A DNA stretch of 64,000 nt from Terriglobia bacterium (lineage in GTDB: Bacteria > Acidobacteriota > Terriglobia > JAJPHL01): assembly GCA_021325275.1 (NCBI GenBank), contig JAJPHL010000031.1:1-64000 (forward strand), written 5' to 3'. The translations under genes were made by a program, and so were the position numbers. How positions within the stretch are numbered: position 1 is the stretch's first letter; the number at the start of each line of letters is the position of its first letter. This document shows, piece by piece, positions 53,501-62,074 of the stretch. Under the pieces are notes generated by a model. The model made no database searches. It had not been told where the DNA came from and worked only from the letters and a program-made list of their open reading frames with translations.

Positions 53501-54233
53501 CCGGCGTTCCGGTTAACGTTGTCGATGTTGGCGACAACTGGAAAGCCGGCGTGGTGACGTTCAGTTGCACGGGAATTACAGTGTCGTTGTTCATTCCGCC
53601 GGTGAAAAACGCGCCGCCGGCAAGCGTGATCGTGCCTGTGTAGGTTCCGACGGCCAGCGTGGCGACCGTCGCCGACACGGTAAGCGTCCCAGTCGAGCCG
53701 GGCGTACTGGAGCTGGATGCAGGCGACACGCTGAGCCAGGCGCCGCCGGTAGTCGTGTTGACCGTGGCGCTCCAATTCACATTCGTGGTTCCACCGCTCG
53801 CGAAAGAAAGCTGCAATGTCTGCGACGCCGGGTTGCTTCCACCAAGGTTCGCCGTGAACGTAACCTGCTTCGGCGCCACGTTGAACTGCACAGCTTGCGC
53901 GTACTGGCGCGGGTCGCCGGCGAACGTCACGTTCACCGTAGACGAATACGCGCCCGCGGCGAGCGATCCGGTGGTGACGGACACGACGATGGTCCCGTTG
54001 CCGGCGCCACTGGTTGTCGAGATGCTGATCCACGGCGCGCCGTCGGTCTGGGCGGTCCATGCACCAGACGCCGAGAACGGCGACACCGCGAAGTTTTGCG
54101 CGGCCGGATTCGCTCCGCCCACCACGGCGAGAAAACTCATGCCGTTCGGCGTAACACTGTTGTCGGCGAACGCCGAGACGGAAAGAAGAAGAATAAATGC
54201 CGCACACACCCCGACACGCTGGAAACATTTCAT
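50559..54233 (-). CDS. Large secreted BACON-repeat protein with TIGR03437 C-terminus
   Basis: 1224 residues from the ATG at 54233, which starts a signal peptide (CFQRVGVCAAFILLLSVSAFA). The bulk is a series of about eight Ig-like BACON-type repeats, each with a tryptophan-containing strand followed by WLSVSPxSG (for example GGAWLSVSPASSSSTPGSTG and MPSWLSVSPNSGSFGQ). Near the C-terminus the TIGR03437 blocks occur: VSLFGSNLAT, IYCTGLGATNPSVPTG and LVGLYQVNVAVPAG. Role: probable cell-surface adhesin or matrix component. It follows the ada gene by 47 bases. Confidence 0.9.
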   Translation of the reverse strand: MKCFQRVGVCAAFILLLSVSAFADNSVTPNGMSFLAVVGGANPAAQNFAVSPFSASGAWTAQTDGAPWISISTTSGAGNGTIVVSVTTGSLAAGAYSSTVNVTFAGDPRQYAQAVQFNVAPKQVTFTANLGGSNPASQTLQLSFASGGTTNVNWSATVNTTTGGAWLSVSPASSSSTPGSTGTLTVSATVATLAVGTYTGTITLAGGAFFTGGMNNDTVIPVQLNVTTPAFQLSPTSTTLTGTPGGPVVQSQPVAVTASQAWVATVTATTGGSWLSTTPTSGNGNGSFTVNADPSKLQASSTPYTGTISIGPSAQNSTAVPVTFGVTFLVSGSAITVAPTQLAFNVTAGNTVKTMQTVAVTTTLQWTPTVRSTSGGNWLSVQTAAPSPTTGNGSFTVVVDPSQITGGPGQYTATLSVAPPTGTGVTIPVTLTAGAATISVTPTTLSFQQVQAATPAAAKTVMLSATPAVGSWSVATTNMPSWLSVSPNSGSFGQTASIYPNASSMSLGPGSYQTTVTFADSNGSPTSLAVQVVLTVTAPTGAPVLAVLPTTIIVTGGVATTPLPVYVQISNNGGGTLNWQATLSVVFLLNGQSTPLSQGSGTATPGSPSIINLRLPNLPGGLYAGNLTFTAGTQTQTVPIIFQESNIVYRVPETGFSFYMTAGGTPPPPQTLYIQNPLSSSQIFTIAQERGQVQETITSPVPIAAGNAGSATITVPASASSLAAGEYDSTFVISEQNAPSTEVLVQLHVLPPTAPPGPSAYPLGFALTPTVLTQSVQLSAANASSLPFTLSVSTLSGGNWLTATSTSTQLGATGATVNVAASASSLPTTPGVYQGTVTVSYPTIPSSQDITVFLVIPKNSGTHPEITRGASGLTCTPAQMIMALRGLGSNFNSTVGYPVNLEAQLIDDCGNPITSATVIAGFSTGDPALSLSLIGTGIYGATWTPLSANPATVTITGINAGFTTVTGIVPGTVGANATPPPVISANGFVNGASFTQNGQVSPGAIVSLFGSNLATGNNGNSGFPLPTTLGGIKVTMGGVDTPLFFAGNGQVNAQVPTTLTPNSQISVQARGFSGNTEMLDSVPASLFVQATTPGIFLAPETNLPNQGAILNNPGLQVIDASHPATAGDVITIYCTGLGATNPSVPTGLAAPSTQPLALVTSPVTVTFGTQTTPVIPQFVGLTPGLVGLYQVNVAVPAGLQASNAVTVVLNQNGLTSNAATIAVH

Positions 54234-54280
54234 GGTTGAGCCCCTGCCTCCGCGCCCCATCATACAGCAGGGGTCCGAAA

Positions 54281-55321
54281 TCAGTTCCTGGTTTTTTCTT
54301 GCGACAACAGCGCTTCCTTGCGGCGTAATCCCCAGCGATAGCCCGCCAAGTTTCCGTCCGCGCGCACCACGCGATGGCACGGCACGACCACCGACACGGG
54401 ATTTCCGGCGCACGCGCGCGCCACGGCGCGCACCGCCGCAGGCTTGCCGATACTGCGCGCCACTTGGGTGTACGTCTGAGTCGTCCCGCGTGGAATGCGC
54501 TGCAACTCGCGCCACACTTGCATCTGAAACGCGGTCGCCGCGAGGTCGAGAGGCAGATCGAGCTGCGTGTGTCGCCCGCGCAGGTATTCAACGATCGCTC
54601 GGGCCCACGCGTTGTTCGCAGCGCGGCGAATTTCGGCGCGCGGATACTCGCGGCGCAACTCCGCTTCCAGCGATTTGGCGGCGACCCCCAAGTACACGGC
54701 GGAGACGCCACGTTCGGTGAATCCCACCAGCACGCGGCCCAGCTTGGAATCGGGCGGCGCGTCGGCGATCACGTAGTCGATGTGCATTCCTTCGCCGCCG
54801 CGGCCATACACCGCGGGCGTCATGCCGAGTCGCGCAGAGGCCCTTTCGTATAACCGGCTAGAAGACCCGTAGCCTGCTTCATACGTCGCGCCGGCGATGT
54901 CGCGGCCGCCGCGCAAATGCTTCTTCCACTGTCCCAGCCGGCGCGCCTCCGCATACTCGCGCGGACTCACGCCGATGGCGCGTTTGAAAACGCGCTGCAA
55001 GTGAAATGGACTCTTCCCGAAGACTTTCGCTAACGCGGCCAGCGTGATGCGCGTTTCGTCTTCCAAGTGTTTGTCGATGTAAGCGGCCATCTGCCGCGCG
55101 GACTCCTCGCGGCGGCCCCCGCATCGCAGGCAGGCGCGAAATCCGCGGCGCTCGGCCGCCCCGGGTTCCGCGAAAAACTGCACGCTCTCTCGCAGCGGAC
55201 GCCGCGACGGACACGACGGCCGGCAATACACACCAGTGGTCTGCACGGCGTAAACGAATTGACCATCAAAACGCGCGTCCCGTTGGGTCACGGCGCGCCA
55301 GAAACGCGATTCTCGATTCAC
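54281..55321 (-). CDS. ada: Ada: methyl-phosphotriester sensor, activator and O6-methylguanine methyltransferase
   Basis: 346 residues with all three Ada parts. The zinc domain keeps Cys33, Cys37, Cys64 and Cys67 with the E. coli spacing (4, 27, 3); Cys33 is the methyl acceptor equivalent to Cys38. An AraC-type helix-turn-helix spans about 85-165 (SPFHLQRVFKRAIGVSPREY). The C-terminal methyltransferase has Cys315 in VVVPCHRVVRADG. It repairs methylated DNA and switches on the adaptive response. No alkA or alkB is adjacent. Confidence 0.96.
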   Translation of the reverse strand: MNRESRFWRAVTQRDARFDGQFVYAVQTTGVYCRPSCPSRRPLRESVQFFAEPGAAERRGFRACLRCGGRREESARQMAAYIDKHLEDETRITLAALAKVFGKSPFHLQRVFKRAIGVSPREYAEARRLGQWKKHLRGGRDIAGATYEAGYGSSSRLYERASARLGMTPAVYGRGGEGMHIDYVIADAPPDSKLGRVLVGFTERGVSAVYLGVAAKSLEAELRREYPRAEIRRAANNAWARAIVEYLRGRHTQLDLPLDLAATAFQMQVWRELQRIPRGTTQTYTQVARSIGKPAAVRAVARACAGNPVSVVVPCHRVVRADGNLAGYRWGLRRKEALLSQEKTRN

Positions 55322-55426
55322 AGGCGTTCTCCTTAGTAATTTTACGCTCGAATGCCATTATGAAACCCCCATGAACTCGCGCTCTATCCGAAGATTGCGG
55401 TCAAATTCGGATATCATTTAGTCGCT

Positions 55427-56812
55427 ATGGCCGAATTCGACATGGTGGTGATTGGCTCGGGACCCGCCGGACAAAAAGCCGCGATCGCCGCCGCCAAACT
55501 CGGAAAACGCGTGGTGGTGGTCGAGAAAACCGAGATGGTCGGCGGCACGTGTATTTCGCAAGGCACCATCCCGAGTAAAACTCTCAGGGAAGCGGTGCTG
55601 TATTTGGCCGGAATCCGCCAGCGCGAGATTTACGGGGCTTCCTATCGCGTGAAAGACAAGATCACCATGGCCGATCTGATGCTGCGCACCGGCCTGGTGA
55701 TCCGCAACGAGATCGAAGTGGTGCGCAACCAGCTCAATCGCAACGACGTGGAGATGGTTTCCGGCGCCGCCAGCTTCATCGATCAGCACCGCATCATGGT
55801 CACGTGCAACGACAGCATGCGCATGCTGGAAGCGGACAAGATCGTGATCTGCGTGGGCACGTATCCGGCGCAACCGCCGGGAATCGAATTCAACGCCACC
55901 ACGATTCTCAACAGCGACGACTTGCTGAAGATCAAGGTGCTGCCCAAGAACCTCACGATCGTCGGCGCGGGTATCATCGGCACCGAGTACGCCACGATGT
56001 TCCAGGTGCTGGGCGTCCGTGTCACGCTGATCGATGGACGCCAGCGCCCGCTCGAATTCCTCGATCACGAAATCGAAGACGGCTTGATGTACCACATGCG
56101 CGACGAAGGCATCGTGATGCGTTTCGGCGAGCGCGTCTCGAACATTGAAGCCACGCCCGAGGGCCGCGTGAAGCTGCACACGGAATCGGGCAAAGAAATG
56201 GGCGCGGACTTCGTGATGTTCGCGGCCGGGCGTCAAGGCAATACCGATGGATTGAACTTGGCCGCCGCCGGACTGCAAGCCGACGATCGCGGCCGGCTCC
56301 CGGTGAACGAGAATTACCAGACGGCCGTGGAAAACATTTACGCCGCGGGCGACGTGATCGGATTCCCGATGCTCGCCGCGACGTCGATGGAGCAAGGGCG
56401 CAAAGCGGCGAGTCACGCGTTTGGCGCTCCGGTGTGCCACATGACCGAGACGCTACCCTTCGGCGTCTACACGGTGCCGGAGATTTCCTACGTGGGTCCG
56501 ACGGAACAGAAACTCACCGAACAAAAGATCCCGTTCGAAACGGGACTGGCGCGTTACCGCGAATTGGCGCGCGGACAAATCATCGGCGACGTTCGCGGAA
56601 TGCTTAAGATCATCATTCACCGCGAGTCGCACAAGGTGCTGGCGGTGCACATCATGGGCGAAGGCGCCACGGAACTGGTACACATCGGCCAAGCCGTGAT
56701 GGCGCTGGGCGGAACGGCCGAGTATTTCCGCGACGCGGTGTTCAATTACCCGACGCTCGCGGAGGCGTATAAGGTCGCGGCGCTGAATGGCTTGAATAAG
56801 CTGTTGTCGTAA
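55427..56812 (+). CDS. sthA: Soluble NAD(P) transhydrogenase (SthA-like flavoprotein)
   Basis: 461 residues of the pyridine nucleotide-disulfide oxidoreductase family: the FAD site MVVIGSGPAGQKAAIAAAKLG, the NAD(P) site IVGAGIIGTEYATMFQVLG, IYAAGDVIGFP and a dimerisation domain. The redox-active cysteine pair of lipoamide dehydrogenases is incomplete (GGTCISQGTIPSK has one cysteine and a threonine at the second position), the usual mark of SthA. It moves reducing equivalents between NADPH and NAD+. It is a single gene. Confidence 0.88.
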   Translation: MAEFDMVVIGSGPAGQKAAIAAAKLGKRVVVVEKTEMVGGTCISQGTIPSKTLREAVLYLAGIRQREIYGASYRVKDKITMADLMLRTGLVIRNEIEVVRNQLNRNDVEMVSGAASFIDQHRIMVTCNDSMRMLEADKIVICVGTYPAQPPGIEFNATTILNSDDLLKIKVLPKNLTIVGAGIIGTEYATMFQVLGVRVTLIDGRQRPLEFLDHEIEDGLMYHMRDEGIVMRFGERVSNIEATPEGRVKLHTESGKEMGADFVMFAAGRQGNTDGLNLAAAGLQADDRGRLPVNENYQTAVENIYAAGDVIGFPMLAATSMEQGRKAASHAFGAPVCHMTETLPFGVYTVPEISYVGPTEQKLTEQKIPFETGLARYRELARGQIIGDVRGMLKIIIHRESHKVLAVHIMGEGATELVHIGQAVMALGGTAEYFRDAVFNYPTLAEAYKVAALNGLNKLLS

Positions 56813-56868
56813 CCTCCGCATGATTGTTTGGTAATCTATAGTTGCCTCGCGAAAGGAGGACACCGGTT

Positions 56869-57099
56869 ATGGCGCATGTTCTCGAAGTTCCCGTTCCTGA
56901 TGATCTCCTGGCAATCCTCGACGTCCGAGCAAACGGCGCCGGAGTCAAACGGGAGGACTACATTTCGAATCTCCTGCGGCGGGATCTCGGCGGACCGAGA
57001 CCGCTGGACGAGATCCTAGCTCCTTTTCGCGAGCAGGTTCGGGCATCCGGAATTAGCGACGACGAACTAGTTCGCCTCTTTCAAGCGGCCCGCAAATAG
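56869..57099 (+). CDS. Small antitoxin-like protein
   Basis: 76 residues from the ATG at 56869; AAAGGAGG about 9 bases upstream decides this start. MAHVLEVPVPDDLLAILDVRA and REDYISNLLRRDL resemble a ribbon-helix-helix antitoxin. The C-terminal part (LDEILAPFREQVRASGISDDELVRLFQAARK) is the toxin-wrapping tail typical of partners of PIN_3 toxins. The PIN gene follows 20 bases later. Confidence 0.8.
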   Translation: MAHVLEVPVPDDLLAILDVRANGAGVKREDYISNLLRRDLGGPRPLDEILAPFREQVRASGISDDELVRLFQAARK

Positions 57100-57118
57100 C
57101 TTGGAAGACAACCCCGCG

Positions 57119-57610
57119 ATGTCCGGCGATTCACGCCCTAGCGCGGTATTCGATTGCATGGTTTTCCTTCAGGGTGCCGCGCGAAAGGACAGCCCCGCCG
57201 GAATTTGTATCGGCTTGGCCAACACCGGCGCCATCCGACTTTTTCTCAGCGACGAGATTCTGACGGAAATACGCGATGTGCTGGCGCGACCGGTGCTGCA
57301 GCGAAAATTTCCTGCGTTGACCGCCGGCTTTGTGGACGAGCTATTGACCGGGCTAAAGGCGTCCTCGACATACATCGCAGAGGTTCCTCGGGCTTTCCAG
57401 TACCCTCGCGACCCGAAAGATGAACCGTACCTAAATTTGGCTTTGGCGGCTCGCGCGGACTACCTCGTAACCCGAGACGCCGATCTTCTCGACCTCGCCG
57501 ATCCCAAGAGCCCGGAAGGCGCTCGATTGCATCGCCTCGACCATCAGATTGCGATCGTCGACCCGGTGCAATTCCTGCGTGAAATCTATTCCAAAACGTA
57601 CTTCACGTAG
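57119..57610 (+). CDS. PIN-domain toxin (COG1569/PIN_3 type)
   Basis: 163 residues from the ATG at 57119; a TTG at 57101 would add six residues. SAVFDCMVFLQGAARKDSP holds the first aspartate, FLSDEILTEIRDVL the acidic second helix, YPRDPKDEPYLNLALAARADYLVTRDADLLDL the rest of the acidic centre. This is the COG1569 branch. The last 25 bases overlap the end of the convergent deoxyhypusine-synthase-like gene. Confidence 0.87.
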   Translation: MSGDSRPSAVFDCMVFLQGAARKDSPAGICIGLANTGAIRLFLSDEILTEIRDVLARPVLQRKFPALTAGFVDELLTGLKASSTYIAEVPRAFQYPRDPKDEPYLNLALAARADYLVTRDADLLDLADPKSPEGARLHRLDHQIAIVDPVQFLREIYSKTYFT

Positions 57611-59037
57611 AATGGCCACACTTGCGTCGCGTCCGCGTGGACCTCGGCGAACATTCCCGCGGTGTCGAACTTGCGCCAGCTCATTCCTTCCGAATACGTG
57701 CACCCGGAGAGATGGCCGTAGTGCATCCGGTCGGGACAAATGCGGCAGCCGTAGCGGAATTTACAATCGGGCATCGACCATCCCATGCGCTCGTTCATGA
57801 TTTCGACAAGCGGCGCGACGTTCTGCACGTTGTTGCGCGGAACTCCGCCGCCAATCGTGAAAATCCCCGCGCGCTTGTGCGTGGTCGCGAGATCCACAAG
57901 TAGCCGCGTGTCCAACTCCATGTCCATCACAAGCTGCCGGCGCCCGTCGCGCTCGCGCTTGCGATTGTGGACGTGAACGTCGTTGCCGATTTCCGAGTCC
58001 ACGAACGCCGGCACCATCACCGGCACGTTTTTCTGGAAGGCCGATTTCAGAATGCCGCGATCGTTGGGATGTTTCCGCGCCAAGTCCTCGCCGATCATGC
58101 GATTCAAAATCACGGGACTAAACGGTTGGCCCGCTTCAAAGCCGTTCAGCAAATCGTCGAGCACGCCTTCGATGTGATCGAGATTCGATTCCGGCTCAAG
58201 CGTGTCGGTTACGCGATTCAGGCGCGCCGCGGCAAGCTCCGCGTCGCCCTTGGAGGGATCGTACTTGTAATGCTTCAAGCCCACGCTCTCGACGAGGCCG
58301 TGCGCCATCAGCGCGCCCGTCGAGGCCAGCGCTTGCACCATGCCGTGATCGATCATGTCGCAGATCACCAAGCCCATTTTCGCGATGGTCATCGCGCCCG
58401 ACATGGTGAAGAAGACGAAGCAGTCTTTGTCTTCCACCATCGCCTTGAAAGTCTTCGCGCCTTGCGCGACTTCCGCGGCGAGCCCGCCATACTGTTCGAG
58501 ATCGGAGATCAGCCCCGCGACTTTGCTGAGTTTCCCTCCGCCCAAGCGATCTTCCAACACGCGATTCAGCACCGGCATCACGAAGCGCGGATCGGAAAAC
58601 ACCGCGCCGGGATACCAACCGTCGCGCACTTGCCCCGGCTTCGCGAGATCGTAGGCGTTGATGTAGATCGCGTCCTCGGGACGCTCGAACAACGCTTGCT
58701 CGTCGCGCTCGGAAAATCCGCCGACGACCAGAAGCCGTCCACCAGGCGCAATCGTGCGCGCGTATTCGCCGGGCGTCATCATGCCCAAGAGCCATTTGCG
58801 GCGGATCATCGATTGCAGCAGTTGACCGAGCGGCGTGTCGGACTTTCCGTCGTAGATGCAGAGCGGCGGGCGTCCGCTGGCGATCCATTCGGTGAGCGTC
58901 GCGGCGACTTCGCCCAGCATGCGCGCACCGAACGAACAGCGCGACATCGCGCCGACAATGTCGGACACCGACGAGCACTTCGAAAGATCTAGAAGTTCGA
59001 GTGGTTCCAGTTTGAGTTGTTTCACGGGTTCCGGCAC
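57586..59037 (-). CDS. Deoxyhypusine synthase family protein
   Basis: 483 residues. The NAD-binding core is that of deoxyhypusine synthase: FFTMSGAMTIAKMGLVICDMI, ALASTGALMAHGLVE, VPAFVDSEIGNDV, GIFTIGGGVPRNN. The catalytic lysine is kept at about residue 456 in EGMSWRKFDTAGMF, aligned with the SWGK of the human enzyme. EVHADATQVWPFYV follows. A Cys-rich insert (CKFRYGCRICPDRMHYGHLSGC) precedes it. Bacteria lack eIF5A, and several bacterial homologues make homospermidine from putrescine and spermidine, which is the best guess here. It lies 5 bases after the NYN-domain gene. Confidence 0.9.
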   Translation of the reverse strand: MPEPVKQLKLEPLELLDLSKCSSVSDIVGAMSRCSFGARMLGEVAATLTEWIASGRPPLCIYDGKSDTPLGQLLQSMIRRKWLLGMMTPGEYARTIAPGGRLLVVGGFSERDEQALFERPEDAIYINAYDLAKPGQVRDGWYPGAVFSDPRFVMPVLNRVLEDRLGGGKLSKVAGLISDLEQYGGLAAEVAQGAKTFKAMVEDKDCFVFFTMSGAMTIAKMGLVICDMIDHGMVQALASTGALMAHGLVESVGLKHYKYDPSKGDAELAAARLNRVTDTLEPESNLDHIEGVLDDLLNGFEAGQPFSPVILNRMIGEDLARKHPNDRGILKSAFQKNVPVMVPAFVDSEIGNDVHVHNRKRERDGRRQLVMDMELDTRLLVDLATTHKRAGIFTIGGGVPRNNVQNVAPLVEIMNERMGWSMPDCKFRYGCRICPDRMHYGHLSGCTYSEGMSWRKFDTAGMFAEVHADATQVWPFYVKYVLE

Positions 59038-59042
59038 GATTG

Positions 59043-61259
59043 CTATTCGGGAGGATCGTTCGTGTTGGCGCCGGCGACCGAATCCGCCGCTTCGGGTTTG
59101 GGGGCTTCTTTGTTTAAAGGCGCCGAACCTTCGGGAGCGCGCGCCGCCGCGCGCAACGGGACGCCTCCGGGCGGCGTGCGCAGTCCACCGGGAAGGTCTG
59201 CGAACTCCTCCAACAACTCTCCCGCGCCCGGACTGATCGCGGCCATCTCCGCTTCCGAGAGCGCCAACGCCACGCCGTCACTCGGCGTGACTTCGGTGAG
59301 TTCCGCGCCGAGAAACGCACGGCAGCGGGAGCTGTCGGGTGAAACCACCGTCATGGTTTGCCCTTGCAGCGCGGGATGCGCGACTCCGCGGAGCAGCAAC
59401 ATGCCGGCTTTTTCGAGAATCGTGATCCAGTCTTTGATGCGATCGAAGTCGCCTTCGCACAAACCGGCGCCCGCGCACTGCTGGATCAAAAACGAAATCG
59501 GCACCTGACCCGTGGGACGCGACAGTTCCACCGAGCGGCTCAAAAACTCGCGCGCCAAGTCGAGAATCTGCGCGACATCGGGAGATTCACCGAGAAAAAC
59601 GCCGCTGGTCGGTTCGGCGCGCCGCGGATTCGGATACTCGCGCTTCACCAGCAATCCGCGCTCCAGCGCTTGACCGATGGCCATTCGCAAATCCTCGCGC
59701 GACACCGGGACGAGATCGCCGATGTGACGCAGCAACAACGACAGCGCCACCCATGGACGCTTCGGCGCACTCAACATGGTCGCCACGGTCAGGACCAAAA
59801 GCGGCGTCGACACGCGCACCCAAACGGCTTCGGCCAATACCGCCTGGACCATCGGATGGTCGGGATTCATCTTCAAAATGTTGGCGGCTTGCACGTCGCG
59901 CGGCAGGCGCTCGTAGGTGGAAATCAGCGCGCCTCGCGACACGAACCAATCGAGCCAGCGATGCACTTCGTCGGCGTCGAGGTGCGGCGCCGCGCGCAAG
60001 ATCGACGACACGATGAAGCTGCGCTTCGGCCGGAAACTATCGGTGGGATGCAGCGGCTTCACCAGCGCCGGTCCAAACAGGTTGTCGCGAACCTGGCGAT
60101 AGTGCGTCACCACTTCGTGCGACGGATTCGGCAGCACGCGCAAACCTTCGCGGTCGCCGAGCCAAACTTTTTCTTCCTTCAGCACGCCGATTTGCAGCGC
60201 TTCGCCGAGATAGCGATTGCGCGACGCGTCGTCGGGACCACCCAGGCGGCTCTTCTCGAGGAAATCGAGAAACAAGCGCGGCGAAAGAAAATCCAGGCGC
60301 TGCGCGGAAAGAAATTCGTGAAACGTGGCGGTGAGCACTTGCAAATCGCTCAGCGCCGTTCCACCGCGCATCGATGGCGGAATCGCCAAGCCTTGCGACG
60401 GCGTGTAGCCCGGTGGAATCGCCAGTCCATGCGCAGGAGTGAATCCTTGCGAGGCGATCCCATGTGACGGTGTATACGGCGCCGACGTGTACGGCGCCGG
60501 CATGCCGTGCGAAGGCGTCACCGGTACACCATGCGGAGGCGTGTATCCGGTGCGCGGCGGCGGGCTGGGCAGCGGCGTGGGAACCGCTGTCGAGTAGTCG
60601 GAGGATCCGCGGCCGAGCGAACCCAAACTGGTGCCGAACGCCGGCGTCACACCGCTGGCCGACGACGAGCCCGTGTACGGACGCAGCGACTTGTGTCCCG
60701 TGGCGGCGGCCAATTTCACCGCGGCGAAATCCACCAGACGGTCGACGTATCCAACGTTCAGCGCCAAGCCGGCAAATCCTTCCATCAAGCGGCTGGTGTG
60801 TCCGCTGACGCCCCACACATGCACTTGCTTTTGCTTTTTCAACAGGTCGGAGACCAACTGAAAGTAGCCGCCGTCGCCGGTGACCAACACGTACATCTCC
60901 ATGTCGTTGTAGCGCGGGTCGCTCAACGATTCATTCACAAGCGTCTGAAGAAACGTGTCGGCGGAGTTTCGTCCGGAAAGGTTGTAGCGAGGATCGATGC
61001 CGCACTGCGCGTAAATTCCGGGATGATGGAAAAAATCGAATTGCGAAAAGTTCGCCACGGCAAACGCCACGCGCAACGGTCCGATTCTTTCTACTTCCCG
61101 GCGCAGGCCGGTGGCCAGAGTGGCGGCGAGGGACTGGTTTTGCTGCTGGTACGCAGCCTTGGCGGCTGCGTCGCCGCGGTCGGGCGCGCGTAGACCCAGC
61201 ATCTCTTTTAGACCGATGAAAATGTTCTCATGGTCTACAAAGAGGGCCACCCCTGGCAT
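59043..61259 (-). CDS. NYN-domain (LabA/DUF88-like) nuclease-like protein with winged-helix tail
   Basis: 738 residues from the ATG at 61259, with AAAGG about 8 bases upstream. Residues 1-180 form a NYN domain: GVALFVDHENIFIGL carries the first aspartate, FLQTLVNESLSD lies in the middle, and YVLVTGDGGYFQLVSDL carries the aspartate after the third strand. These PIN-like folds cleave RNA with Mg2+. A low-complexity linker (about 220-300) contains near repeats of YTPSHGM/YTPPHG. The C-terminal 400 residues are helical with several likely winged-helix modules (KRSFIVSSILRAAPHLDADEVH). It forms an operon with the deoxyhypusine synthase homologue. Confidence 0.82.
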   Translation of the reverse strand: MPGVALFVDHENIFIGLKEMLGLRAPDRGDAAAKAAYQQQNQSLAATLATGLRREVERIGPLRVAFAVANFSQFDFFHHPGIYAQCGIDPRYNLSGRNSADTFLQTLVNESLSDPRYNDMEMYVLVTGDGGYFQLVSDLLKKQKQVHVWGVSGHTSRLMEGFAGLALNVGYVDRLVDFAAVKLAAATGHKSLRPYTGSSSASGVTPAFGTSLGSLGRGSSDYSTAVPTPLPSPPPRTGYTPPHGVPVTPSHGMPAPYTSAPYTPSHGIASQGFTPAHGLAIPPGYTPSQGLAIPPSMRGGTALSDLQVLTATFHEFLSAQRLDFLSPRLFLDFLEKSRLGGPDDASRNRYLGEALQIGVLKEEKVWLGDREGLRVLPNPSHEVVTHYRQVRDNLFGPALVKPLHPTDSFRPKRSFIVSSILRAAPHLDADEVHRWLDWFVSRGALISTYERLPRDVQAANILKMNPDHPMVQAVLAEAVWVRVSTPLLVLTVATMLSAPKRPWVALSLLLRHIGDLVPVSREDLRMAIGQALERGLLVKREYPNPRRAEPTSGVFLGESPDVAQILDLAREFLSRSVELSRPTGQVPISFLIQQCAGAGLCEGDFDRIKDWITILEKAGMLLLRGVAHPALQGQTMTVVSPDSSRCRAFLGAELTEVTPSDGVALALSEAEMAAISPGAGELLEEFADLPGGLRTPPGGVPLRAAARAPEGSAPLNKEAPKPEAADSVAGANTNDPPE

Positions 61260-61489
61260 GGGAGACACCTTTCCGAACCGCTAGGCAAGACACTGTGCAA
61301 AAAAGTGGGGCTACTCTCCCAAACGCAACCGATAGTTCTAAAAGCAAGCGGCAACGTCCGAGACTTTCAAATTAGCTTGCCGAGCCGTCCTTTTACGCAA
61401 TCTTTAGACGAGCCTATGGTACTCCTAAAACTGCTGCACACGCAAGCAGATTTGGGCTGGATCTTGTAGTACTAAAGGGGGGCCAATCG

Positions 61490-62074
61490 CTACAAAACTT
61501 GGTAGTATCTTTCCCCCGCGCAGGACCGGCATAGGGTCCGGCCGTCGCGCACCACTTCTCTCTTGAAACTGACGCCCTCTCCGCAGTTTTGGCAGACCAC
61601 GCGCACCGGCGGCTTATATCCCGGAAAATCCTCGGGAGGAATTTCGATTTTGACCCACGAAAATTCGAAAAGGTCTTGGTCGGACATTTCGCGGTACGCG
61701 GCCATTTGTTGTTCGTTCTTATTCGTGAGATGCGGAAAAAGTTCGCGGGCCCGATCTTTCGATGATTCCTTCGCGGAGACGCGAAGCGAACGTCCCGAAG
61801 TCAGGTCACAAAATGTGGCGGCCATCTTTCCGAAGTCGCGAAACTTCAGCGCGCGCTTGCCCAAGCGGCATCCGGTGACGAGACTCACGGCGTCGGTGGC
61901 ACAGCGGTCGATTTCGACAAACGTGACCAGACGCTTGCGGTCCGCGCCGCGCGGATCGGAAATTCCCAGGCGTTCGAGCGCGGCCATCGCCAATCGCACG
62001 CCGAGAATTTGACCGGCGCACAAGTGTCCGTGCGAGACCGCGGCGTCTTCGAGGTATTCCGCGAGTGTCTTCAT
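61490..62074 (-). CDS. FmdE-family protein with C-terminal zinc ribbon
   Basis: 194 residues. The FmdE core is SHGHLCAGQILGVRLAMAALE, CATDAVSLVTGCRLGKRALKF and FCDLTSGRSLRVSAKESS. The C-terminus has a zinc ribbon with two CxxC pairs (CQNCGEGV and CRSCAG). FmdE is named for formylmethanofuran dehydrogenase subunit E and in bacteria often occurs near molybdenum-enzyme or molybdate-transport genes. The ATG overlaps the modC stop by four bases. A catalytic role is not known; it may act in molybdenum cofactor or formate metabolism. Confidence 0.9.
   Translation of the reverse strand: MKTLAEYLEDAAVSHGHLCAGQILGVRLAMAALERLGISDPRGADRKRLVTFVEIDRCATDAVSLVTGCRLGKRALKFRDFGKMAATFCDLTSGRSLRVSAKESSKDRARELFPHLTNKNEQQMAAYREMSDQDLFEFSWVKIEIPPEDFPGYKPPVRVVCQNCGEGVSFKREVVRDGRTLCRSCAGERYYQVL

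Noticed and set aside
61260..61489. 79-codon rightward frame (61230-61469) and a lower-GC gap before the NYN gene
   Set aside because: It runs antisense into the NYN gene start, has no ribosome site and matches nothing; it more likely holds the NYN promoter.
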